From contig CAZWFN010000118.1 of NCBI GenBank assembly GCA_964633205.1, positions 1 to 20,743 of the forward strand: a stretch of 20,743 bases of DNA. Direction: 5' to 3'. Of the stretch, positions 1 to 6,149 are shown piece by piece (position 1 is the first letter of the stretch; the number at the start of each line of letters is the position of its first letter). Both the position numbers and the translations under genes were made by a program. Under the pieces are notes generated by a model. That model searched no databases. It saw nothing but the letters and a program-made list of their open reading frames with translations, and was not told the origin of the DNA. Source of the DNA: CAYVQE01 sp964633205. GTDB lineage: Bacteria; Myxococcota; B64-G9.

Positions 1-241
1 CGTGGCCGGTGACCACGCCGTCGCCGGGGTAGCGGTGGTCGCCGCTGAGGTCGCCGCGGCCGACCTTGAGCACGTCGAGCTCCTCGAACGAGCCCTCGTC
101 GCACAGCAGGTCGATGCGCTCGCGGGCGGTCAGCTTGCCCCGCCGGTGCTGGATCTCGACCCGCCGCGGTCCACCGCCGCTGCGGGCCTCCTGCCGTTTT
201 GCCTCCAGGGACTCGAAACGCGCGTCCACCATTCGCCCCAT
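1..241 (-). CDS. Acyl-CoA carboxylase carboxyltransferase (propionyl-CoA carboxylase beta-like), N-terminal part
   Basis: This is the first 80 residues of a protein that runs off the left edge of the window. It reads MGRMVDARFESLEAKRQ and then a segment with RGKLTARERIDLL, DEGSFEELD and GDGVVTGH. These are hallmark motifs of the biotin-dependent acyl-CoA carboxyltransferase N-lobe (propionyl-CoA carboxylase beta, methylmalonyl-CoA decarboxylase alpha). The family moves a carboxyl group between carboxybiotin and an acyl-CoA in the cytoplasm. I chose the ATG at 241 because GGGAGG lies 4 bases upstream; an in-frame ATG at 232 is the alternative and leaves 13 bases from that site. The active-site half lies outside the window, so the exact acyl substrate cannot be told. 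The gene is divergent from the sigma-factor gene. No convincing promoter for it was found. Confidence 0.88.
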   Translation of the reverse strand, partial: MGRMVDARFESLEAKRQEARSGGGPRRVEIQHRRGKLTARERIDLLCDEGSFEELDVLKVGRGDLSGDHRYPGDGVVTGH

Positions 242-404
242 GTCGCCTCCCGGATGCAGCGGAACCGGCCCGAGCCGACCACCACTGCAACGTTGGTGCT
301 CGAAAGAGGCCCATTGCTATCACCGCCGCCGACCGCGATCAATTCGTTCCAGCGGTTCCATCCGCTACAGCCGGCCGGGAGCCTCGGCCGACCCAGCTGC
401 CGCT

Positions 405-450
405 GGCGTCTCTCAGTGGGTCCCATGGGACCCCGGGTGCGAGAGGCGCC
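405..450. promoter_or_regulatory. Nested dyad, candidate upstream activator site
   Basis: The core at 418-433 is a perfect 16-bp palindrome, GGGTCCCATGGGACCC. Around it lie outer arms, GGCGTCTCTC at 405-414 and GAGAGGCGCC at 441-450, which pair at 9 of 10 positions, with a centre offset by only 2 bases from the core. Its centre is about 200 bases upstream of the predicted sigma-54 start site, a normal distance for an enhancer-binding protein. No T-run follows, so it does not look like a terminator. That the NtrC-family regulator encoded nearby binds here is inference. Confidence 0.5.
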
Positions 451-509
451 AGTCGGCCGGACCCGGAGTCGATTTCACGCATTGGCGGGGGCTTGGGCGG
501 CCAAGCGGC

Positions 510-530
510 CAGCTCGGGGCGCCGGAGCTG
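510..530. promoter_or_regulatory. Second dyad upstream of the sigma-54 promoter
   Basis: CAGCTC at 510-515 and GAGCTG at 525-530 form an inverted repeat around an inner GGCGCC (518-523). The centre is about 106 bases upstream of the predicted start site. It has a different sequence from the larger dyad, so it may be a site for another protein or chance structure in GC-rich DNA. Confidence 0.3.
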
Positions 531-581
531 ATTCCACCCCGTCAGCGGACACCCGCGGTGCCCTGAAAGAAAGTACAAAAC

Positions 582-594
582 TATCAATGCCTTA
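582..594 (+). promoter_or_regulatory. IHF-consensus-like site
   Basis: TATCAATGCCTTA matches the IHF consensus WATCAANNNNTTR at every defined position and follows an A-rich stretch (565-580), as many IHF sites do. It lies 4 bases before the sigma-54 promoter and between that promoter and the upstream dyads. DNA bending there would bring a bound activator to the polymerase. Confidence 0.5.
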
Positions 595-598
595 TCAG

Positions 599-615
599 TT
601 GGCACCGGCATTGCA
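599..615 (+). promoter_or_regulatory. Sigma-54 (-24/-12) promoter
   Basis: TTGGCACCGGCATTGCA carries the invariant GG (601-602) and GC (613-614) with exact 10-base spacing, plus the flanking TTGGCAC and TTGCA of the RpoN consensus. The predicted start of transcription is near 626, which gives a leader of about 57 bases before the ATG at 683. It points into the sigma-factor gene. Such promoters need an NtrC-type activator, and one is encoded at 1522-2919. Confidence 0.8.
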
Positions 616-682
616 ACTACCGGCCATCAGGCCAGGCGGGCCGGCGCGTCCGCCGGTCGCCACGGCACGAGGAGATGAGCCC

Positions 683-1471
683 ATGGAAGCCATGTCCACC
701 GAAGTCATGCCTTGCCCGAGCCGCCCGAGCCGTGGGCCCGAACCCGATTGTGCCGCGGACGCCGGGACCGACCGGCAGCAGCTGATCATCGCCCACCTGT
801 CGCTGGTCCGCCGCGAGGCGCGGCGCATCGGCCGCAGGCTGCCCGAGGGTGTGGACGCCGACGATCTGATCTCGGCCGGCACCCTGGGCCTGATGGGCGC
901 GGTGGACCGCTTCGACCCGGACCGCGGACTGAGCCTCGCCGCTTACGCCCAGCACCGGATCCGGGGGGCCATCCTCGACGAGCTGCGCACCCTCGACACC
1001 ATCTCGCGCCGGCGGCGCAAGCGCCGCCGCGACCTGGAGCAGGTGCGCCACCAGATGACCGGCGAGCTGGGCCACCCGCCCGAGGACGAGGCACTGGCCG
1101 AGCGGCTGGGCATCAGCCTGGAGCAGCTGAACTGCGAGCGGGATCAGACAGTGGGCGGGGCGCCGCTGTCGCTGGACGCCCTGTGCGCCGGTGGCCTGCG
1201 TCTGGCCGACAGCGACGGCCATCCGCCGCCGGACCGCCAATTGCTGCGCCGCGAGCAGGGCAGGCACCTGCGCCGGGCCATCGACCGGCTGCCGCGTCGC
1301 GAGCGGGCGGTCATCCGCTGCTACTACGACGACCACCTGGCCTACCGCGAGATCGCCGATCTGTTCGGTGTCTCCGAGTCCCGCATCTGCCAGATCCACC
1401 GCAGCGCCATCCGGCGCATCCGCAGCCGCCTGGCCGCCGAGGACCGCTGCGGCCCTTCGCCGCTGCACTGA
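683..1471 (+). CDS. FliA/WhiG-type alternative sigma factor
   Basis: This 262-residue protein directs RNA polymerase to a special promoter set. Region 2 covers about residues 32-105, with DADDLISAGTLGL, AVDRFDPDRG and HRIRGAILDELRTLD, which closely follows FliA of enterics. Region 3 lies at about 113-170 and contains a very basic run, RRRRKRRR. Region 4 at about 200-252 has a helix-turn-helix (YREIADLFGVSESRICQIH). The start is the ATG at 683, with GAGGAG 8 bases upstream; a possible upstream extension has no protein-like sequence. It lies downstream of a sigma-54 promoter and converges with an NtrC-type regulator gene 50 bases away. There is no flagellar gene in view, so I do not use the name fliA. 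Region 4.2 specificity and target genes are unknown. An anti-sigma gene such as flgM is not seen. Confidence 0.93.
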   Translation: MEAMSTEVMPCPSRPSRGPEPDCAADAGTDRQQLIIAHLSLVRREARRIGRRLPEGVDADDLISAGTLGLMGAVDRFDPDRGLSLAAYAQHRIRGAILDELRTLDTISRRRRKRRRDLEQVRHQMTGELGHPPEDEALAERLGISLEQLNCERDQTVGGAPLSLDALCAGGLRLADSDGHPPPDRQLLRREQGRHLRRAIDRLPRRERAVIRCYYDDHLAYREIADLFGVSESRICQIHRSAIRRIRSRLAAEDRCGPSPLH

Positions 1472-1521
1472 GCCGGATCCGAATCGGCCGCAGTTGCCCT
1501 GCTTGCGGGCCAGCTTCAGGC

Positions 1522-2919
1522 TCAGGCTTCGCGCCGGCCCGGGCGCAGGCCGTGCTTTTTGGCCAGCCGCCGCATCTGATCGTAGCCGAGGCCCAGCGCC
1601 CGGGCCGCCTCGCCCAGGGTGCCGTGGGCGTCGATGGCCCGGCTGAGCAGATCGTGTTCGAACGCGTGTACCCGCTCGCGGAAATCGCCCGCCACCGGTG
1701 CCGGTTGCGCGGCCGCGTCGGGCTCGAGATCCAGGTCGGCCGGCTCGATGGTCTCCCGCTGGCAGCGGTAGGCGGCCCGCTCCACCCGGTTCTTCAACTC
1801 GCGCACATTGCCCGGCAGCTCCAGCCGCTGCAGCGCTTCGAGCGCGGCCGGCGACAGCCCACTGCAACGCAGCCCGCCGACCTCCTCGCGAAATCGCTCC
1901 AGGAAAAAGGCGCACAGGGCCGGGATGTCTTCGCGCCGCTCGCGCAGCGGCGGCATCCGGATGGTGTCGAAGGCCAGCCGGTCGTACAGGTCGCGGCGGA
2001 ACTCGCCCCCTTGCATGGCCTGCTGCAGATCGGCGTTGGTGGCCGCGGTCAGCCGGACGTCGACCGTACGCGGCCTGCCGTCGCCGACGCGGTCGAAGGT
2101 CTGGTACTCGATCACCCGCAGCAGCTTCTGCTGCAGCCCGATCGGCATGTTGCCCACCTCATCCAGAAACAAGGTGCCGCCGTCGGCCAGCTCGAACTTG
2201 CCCGGCCGCGCCTCACGGGCGTCGGTGAAGGCCCCGCGGGCGTGGCCGAACAGCTCGGCCTCGGCCAGGCTGTCGGGCAGGGCGGCGCAGTTCAGGGTGA
2301 CGAACGGCCCTTCGGCCCGATCGCTCAGCCGGTGCAGCGCGATCGCCACCAGCTCCTTGCCGGTGCCCCGCTCGCCGGTGATCAGCACCGGCCGCGGGAT
2401 CGGCGCCAGCGCCCGCAGTTGCTCGGTGACCGCGCGCAGCCCGCCGTCGGCACCGACCATCTCGCCGCCCAGCCCGGCCCGCCGGCGCAGCAACCGGTTT
2501 TGCTGCTTGAGCCGCCGGTTGTCGCGCAGCACGGCCAGCAAGCGATCGAGCTTGTCCATCTGCACGTCCAGTCGTTCGCCAAGCCGGGGATCCTTCTCCA
2601 CGAAATCGGTGGCCCCGAGCTGCATGGCCCGCACCGCGTCTTCCACGGTGCCCTTGCCGGTCAAGATGACGCAGGGCAGCTCCGGGTAGTCGCGGCGCAG
2701 ATCGGCGAGCACGGCCAGACCGTCGCGCCGGCCGGGGCCCAGGTCGAGATCGAGCACCACCAGCTCCACGGCCGACTCTCCAGCGGCCAGTGCGGCCAGC
2801 GCTCGATCGCCGTCAGCGAAGCCCGTGGCCATCCGGCCGCGGCGCTCGAGCAGCTTGGCCAGCAGCTGGCGCACTTCGGGTTGATCATCGATCACGAACA
2901 CCGTCGCATCGCCCGCCAT
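1522..2919 (-). CDS. NtrC-family response regulator, sigma-54 activator
   Basis: This 465-residue regulator activates sigma-54 RNA polymerase after phosphorylation. The receiver domain (about 1-120) has the acidic pair D11-D12, phosphoacceptor D57, T87 and K109. The AAA+ domain (about 150-390) has Walker A GERGTGKE at 182-189, the sigma-54-contacting loop as GAFTDA at 229-234 instead of the usual GAFTGA, Walker B with D253-E254, and an arginine-finger region RRDLYDRL. The C-terminus is a Fis-type helix-turn-helix (GTLGEAARALGLGYDQMRRL). The start ATG at 2919 has GGGAG 5 bases upstream. It lies 18 bases after the stop of a histidine kinase gene, so the two form an operon and a likely cognate pair. 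The nearest sigma-54 promoter is upstream of the convergent sigma-factor gene. Confidence 0.96.
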   Translation of the reverse strand: MAGDATVFVIDDQPEVRQLLAKLLERRGRMATGFADGDRALAALAAGESAVELVVLDLDLGPGRRDGLAVLADLRRDYPELPCVILTGKGTVEDAVRAMQLGATDFVEKDPRLGERLDVQMDKLDRLLAVLRDNRRLKQQNRLLRRRAGLGGEMVGADGGLRAVTEQLRALAPIPRPVLITGERGTGKELVAIALHRLSDRAEGPFVTLNCAALPDSLAEAELFGHARGAFTDAREARPGKFELADGGTLFLDEVGNMPIGLQQKLLRVIEYQTFDRVGDGRPRTVDVRLTAATNADLQQAMQGGEFRRDLYDRLAFDTIRMPPLRERREDIPALCAFFLERFREEVGGLRCSGLSPAALEALQRLELPGNVRELKNRVERAAYRCQRETIEPADLDLEPDAAAQPAPVAGDFRERVHAFEHDLLSRAIDAHGTLGEAARALGLGYDQMRRLAKKHGLRPGRREA

Positions 2920-2937
2920 GCTCGCTCCCGGAGCTTG

Positions 2938-4791
2938 CTACATCCCGACGGCGCACTCCTCGGCCGCCAACCGTTCGATGGCGCTGGAGCGCAGCGGCCC
3001 CAGGTGGGCGGCTCCGCCGGGGGCCACCGGCAACGCGATGCGCAGCGTGGTCGGGCCGCCGGGCGCCGAGGCCAGCTCGATCCGGCCGCCGTGGGCCAGC
3101 ACCACCCGGCGCGTCACGGCCAGGCCGACACCGCTGCCGCGCTCCTTGCGTGTGAAGCCCGGTTCGAAGATGCGCTGGCGATCGGCCAGCGCCACCCCGG
3201 GGCCCTCGTCGGTCACCGCCAGCTCGACGAAGCGGCCGGGCTCGCCGACCCGGGCCGCCACCCGCACCGGTCGGCCGGGGGGCGAGGCCTGCAGGGCGTT
3301 GTCGATCACGTTGGCCAGGGCATCGACCAGCTGCTCCTCGGCGCCGCGCACCAGCGGCAGGTCGGCGGGCAGGTCCAGCCGCAGCCGCTGCGGTCGGGCC
3401 GCCACCTGGGTCGCCGCTCGGCGCACCAGGGCTGCCGGGGCCAGCGGCCGGGGAGCCGGCGGTGGCAAGTGCATCGACTGTAGAAAGCGCAGCCACTCCT
3501 CGTAGAGCGCCTCGATGTCTTGCTGCCAGCCGGCCGCGGCGTCTTCGAGCCGGGCCTGGGCGGCCAGCACGGCCACCCGGTTCTTCATGCGGTGGGCTTG
3601 GCGACGCACCTCGGCGTGGGCCTCGGCGCGGCCGGCCTCACGGGCGTGGCGCAGCAGGCGGGTCAGCAGCTGCGGGGCACGGTGGGGCAGCCCGGAAGCC
3701 AACAGGCCGATCCAGTGCGCGACCGTTTCTTCGTCGGCCGCGGCCGCCAGCGCCCGGGCCAGTCTCTCGGCGGTCTGCGGTCGCTCGGGCTCGACCAGCG
3801 CGGCGCGCGCCAGCCACTGCAGAGCCTGGGCCGGCCGGCCGCGCCCGAGCCACAGCGTGCCCAGGTCGGCCAGGCCGCGCGCCGCATCGGGCGCCAGGCC
3901 CAGCCCGCGGTGCAGCAGGCGCTCCGCGTGTTCATCGCCGCCGGGTCGTTCGGCCACCAGCTCGGCCAGCGCGAAGCAGGCCTCTGCCCGCAGCGACCGG
4001 GGAGAGCTGTCCGCGGCCTGCAGTGCCTCGAGCTCCTGCTCGGCTCGCTGTCCAGCGGCCGGATCGGTGGTCCGGCGGGCGGCCAGGTGCCGGGCGCGGG
4101 CCAGGCGCAGGCGGGCATCGGTGGGATGGCGCTCGATCGCCGCAGCCAACACGTCATCGATGGCCGGGTCGGGTTCACCGGCCAGCGCGCGAGCCCGCGC
4201 CTCGAGCAGCGCGTGGTAGACCGTGCGCCGGGCCGGCTCGATGGCCAGCAGATCGGCGATGGCCGCGGTGGCCTGGCCGGCCTCCAGCCGGGCGCTGGCG
4301 CGCAGGGTGCGGGCCCAGCGGCTGGCCGGGCAGCGCGCCAGGGCGATGTCCAGATCGCCCAGGGCCTCTTCCGCGTCGCCCTGCTCCAGCAATACCGCCG
4401 CGCGCCGCAAGCGGGGCTCGATGGCCTGCGGTGCGGCTGCGACGGCGCGGCCGAAAGCCGCCACCGCACCGTCCGGGTCCGGCTGGTCGGCCAGGATGCG
4501 CCCGCGCAGCAGCTCGGCCGCCACATCGCCGGCCCCGCCGAGCCACGCCAGCGCTTGGCCGAAGTCGCCGGCGTGGTAGAGCGCCCGGGCGAGCTCCCGC
4601 CGGGCCGCGGCCGATGCCGCCGCCAGCACCACCGCGCCCTTGCGCACCTCGACGGCTGCCTCCGGCTCGTTGGCGGCCTGGTGAGCGGCGGCCAGGGCCG
4701 CCAGGCGATCGGCCCGGCGGGCAGCCAGCGATCGGGCCGGCCGGCTGCGGATGGCGGGCCTGAGCCAGTTCCTTTTGTGTCTCGGATTCAC
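2938..4791 (-). CDS. Soluble TPR-containing sensor histidine kinase
   Basis: This 617-residue protein is the probable kinase for the regulator encoded just downstream. Residues about 29-380 are Ala/Leu/Arg-rich helical repeats of TPR type, for example RALYHAGDFGQALAWL and ALGDLDIALARCP. A phosphoacceptor helix follows with H400 in QAHRMKNRVAVL. The HATPase domain has N494 and N498 (NVIDNALQAS), DEGPG at 528-532, FEPGF and GSGVGL at 552-557. No membrane segment or signal peptide is seen, so it should sense a cytoplasmic signal or partner through the TPR array. I chose GTG 4791, where GGGGA lies 3 bases upstream; a TTG at 4845 would add 18 residues with no clear site. A weak promoter-like pair, TTGCCG-N17-TACACT (4800-4828), would start the RNA almost at the GTG, so a leaderless message is possible. 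Confidence 0.9.
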   Translation of the reverse strand: MNPRHKRNWLRPAIRSRPARSLAARRADRLAALAAAHQAANEPEAAVEVRKGAVVLAAASAAARRELARALYHAGDFGQALAWLGGAGDVAAELLRGRILADQPDPDGAVAAFGRAVAAAPQAIEPRLRRAAVLLEQGDAEEALGDLDIALARCPASRWARTLRASARLEAGQATAAIADLLAIEPARRTVYHALLEARARALAGEPDPAIDDVLAAAIERHPTDARLRLARARHLAARRTTDPAAGQRAEQELEALQAADSSPRSLRAEACFALAELVAERPGGDEHAERLLHRGLGLAPDAARGLADLGTLWLGRGRPAQALQWLARAALVEPERPQTAERLARALAAAADEETVAHWIGLLASGLPHRAPQLLTRLLRHAREAGRAEAHAEVRRQAHRMKNRVAVLAAQARLEDAAAGWQQDIEALYEEWLRFLQSMHLPPPAPRPLAPAALVRRAATQVAARPQRLRLDLPADLPLVRGAEEQLVDALANVIDNALQASPPGRPVRVAARVGEPGRFVELAVTDEGPGVALADRQRIFEPGFTRKERGSGVGLAVTRRVVLAHGGRIELASAPGGPTTLRIALPVAPGGAAHLGPLRSSAIERLAAEECAVGM

Positions 4792-5111
4792 CGTCCCCGA
4801 GTGTAGTTCGCCCGGCCGCGGCCGGCAAGCTCTGCATTGGATCAACGGGCGCCGCGGCCGCTGACCGCCACGGGCCGGTCAGCCCCGGGTGCGTGGCCGG
4901 CCGGTTGTGGGGCGGGGAGAAGATGACCCGTCGATGGCCTCGGTGTGCAGAATCTCGCGCAGCGCGTCCGGTGTGCCGAGCAGCGGCAGCCCGGCCCGGT
5001 GGATCCGAGCCGGCGGGAATCTGGCCAAATTGCTTTGACTTTTTGGTCGTGGCGGCCCAAAATGACGCGCTTGGAGGCCGTGTTTTGGCCGATTGGTGAG
5101 AGGCGCGAGCC
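4792..5111. other. 320-base intergenic region between divergent operons
   Basis: This region lies between the leftward kinase-regulator operon and the rightward holB operon. It contains a sigma-70-like promoter at 5035-5063 and the holB ribosome binding site GAGAGG at 5098-5103. I find no tRNA. A 49-codon open frame on the minus strand (4879-5028, TTG start) is discussed under rejected items. Confidence 0.7.
5035..5063 (+). promoter_or_regulatory. Sigma-70-like promoter for the holB operon
   Basis: TTGACT (5035-5040) matches the -35 consensus at 5 of 6 positions. After exactly 17 bases comes CAAAAT (5058-5063), which matches the -10 consensus at 4 of 6. The start site would be near 5070, giving a leader of about 42 bases. 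It stands in one of the few AT-richer spots of the region. Confidence 0.55.
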
Positions 5112-6149
5112 GTGAGCCGCTACCAGGATATCATGGGCCACCAAGGCCCGATCGAGCAGCTCGAGCGCGCCCGCCGCGGCGGCCGGGTGGCGCACGCCTA
5201 CCTGTTCCACGGACCGGACGGCGTCGGCAAGCAGCGGGTGGCGCTGGCTTTCGCCCAGGCGCTCAACTGCGGCGACGCGGCCCGGGCCCCTTGCGGCGAA
5301 TGCGAATCCTGCAGAAAAATCGAACGGTTCAACCATCCGGACGTGCGCCTGGTGGCCAGTGAGGCCCACTTGGTCAAGGCCGGATTGCTGGAGCTGGAAC
5401 GCGGCACGCCGTCGCTGCAGATCCGCAACGAGCAGCTCGCCGAGCTGGCGGCCCTGTTCCGCCACCGGCCCTACCTGGGCCGGACCAAGGTGGTGCTGGT
5501 GGTCGATGCCGAGCGGCTGAACGAGTCCGCCCAGAACCGCTTTCTCAAGACCCTCGAGGAGCCATCGGCCGATTCGGTGATCATCCTGGTGACCGCCCAT
5601 CCCGAGGCCTTACTGCCGACCATTCGTTCGCGCTGCCAGGCGCTGGTGTTCGGTCCCTTGGCGCGCTCGGTGGTGAGCCGCGCCCTGGAGACCGAGCGCG
5701 GGCTGGAGCCGGAGCGGGCCCGGGTGCTGGCGGGCATGGCCCACGGCAGCTTGGGCCGGGCCCTGGAGCTGGCCGAGGAACGGATTTGGGACGCGCGCGA
5801 CGAGGCCATCGAGGCGCTGGCCCGCGCCCGCGGCGGCGACCTGGCGGCGGTGCTCGAGGCCGCTGAGGCGGTGGGCGCCGGGGGCGCCGGCCGCGAGCGG
5901 CTCGAAGGCCTGTTGGAGCTGCTGGAGCTCTGGTTGCGCGACTTGCTGCTGTGCCGGTTGGGCGTGGCCGAGAGCATGCTGATCAACCGCGATCGCAGCC
6001 AACAACTGCGGCGCGAGGCGGACGAACTGGCCCCGCGGCGCCTGTTGCGGTGGCTGGAGAAGCTGCGGGCGACCCGTGGCAGCTTGCGGGCCAACGCCAA
6101 CCCCCGGCTGGCCTTCGAGGGCGTTTTGTTGGAGATGAGGCGAGCGTGA
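5112..6149 (+). CDS. holB: DNA polymerase III delta' subunit
   Basis: This 345-residue protein is the clamp-loader subunit that helps place the sliding clamp on DNA. Walker A is GPDGVGKQ at 34-41. Four cysteines, C53, C61, C64 and C67, form the zinc module of the family. A Walker-B-like VVDAERLN lies near 131-137, NRFLKTLEEP at 142-151, and the SRC sensor motif at 173-175. The start is GTG 5112, with GAGAGG 8 bases upstream, and the frame reads MSRYQDIMGHQGPIEQL, a normal start for the family. It heads an apparent operon. Its stop overlaps the start of the PSP1 gene by 4 bases (GTGA). In Bacillus subtilis holB is also followed directly by the PSP1 gene ricT (yaaT), which supports both calls. 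The usual upstream partner tmk is absent here. Confidence 0.94.
   Translation: MSRYQDIMGHQGPIEQLERARRGGRVAHAYLFHGPDGVGKQRVALAFAQALNCGDAARAPCGECESCRKIERFNHPDVRLVASEAHLVKAGLLELERGTPSLQIRNEQLAELAALFRHRPYLGRTKVVLVVDAERLNESAQNRFLKTLEEPSADSVIILVTAHPEALLPTIRSRCQALVFGPLARSVVSRALETERGLEPERARVLAGMAHGSLGRALELAEERIWDARDEAIEALARARGGDLAAVLEAAEAVGAGGAGRERLEGLLELLELWLRDLLLCRLGVAESMLINRDRSQQLRREADELAPRRLLRWLEKLRATRGSLRANANPRLAFEGVLLEMRRA

Larger units (their letters stand above)
242..682. other. 441-base intergenic regulatory region
   Basis: This stretch separates the carboxyltransferase gene (leftward) from the sigma-factor gene (rightward). It holds a large dyad at 405-450, a second dyad at 510-530, an AT-richer island at about 560-598 with an IHF-like site, a sigma-54 promoter at 599-615 and a ribosome binding site GAGGAG at 669-674. 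A smaller inverted repeat, AGCGG and CCGCT six bases apart, lies at 351-366. The frame of the sigma factor stays open across this region to the left edge. The sequence there has no protein-like pattern, so I treat it as non-coding. Confidence 0.8.

Noticed and set aside
2..682. Upstream extension of the sigma-factor frame to the left edge
   Set aside because: The sequence lacks protein-like pattern, overlaps the carboxyltransferase gene on the other strand, and the ATG at 683 has a good ribosome site and a sigma-54 promoter in front.
1472..1521. Possible terminator between the sigma factor and the regulator gene
   Set aside because: Short GCCC/GGGC and GCCG/CGGC pairings exist but with no T-run. 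Not enough to call.
4792..4845. TTG start 18 codons upstream for the histidine kinase
   Set aside because: No ribosome binding site lies before it, and the added residues do not resemble a domain. GTG 4791 is preferred, with some doubt.
4879..5028. A 49-codon minus-strand frame (TTG start) reading GLPLLGTPDALREILHTE in its middle
   Set aside because: It looks faintly protein-like, but it has no ribosome site, a weak start codon, a low-complexity end and no family I recognise. A homology search of these residues would settle it.
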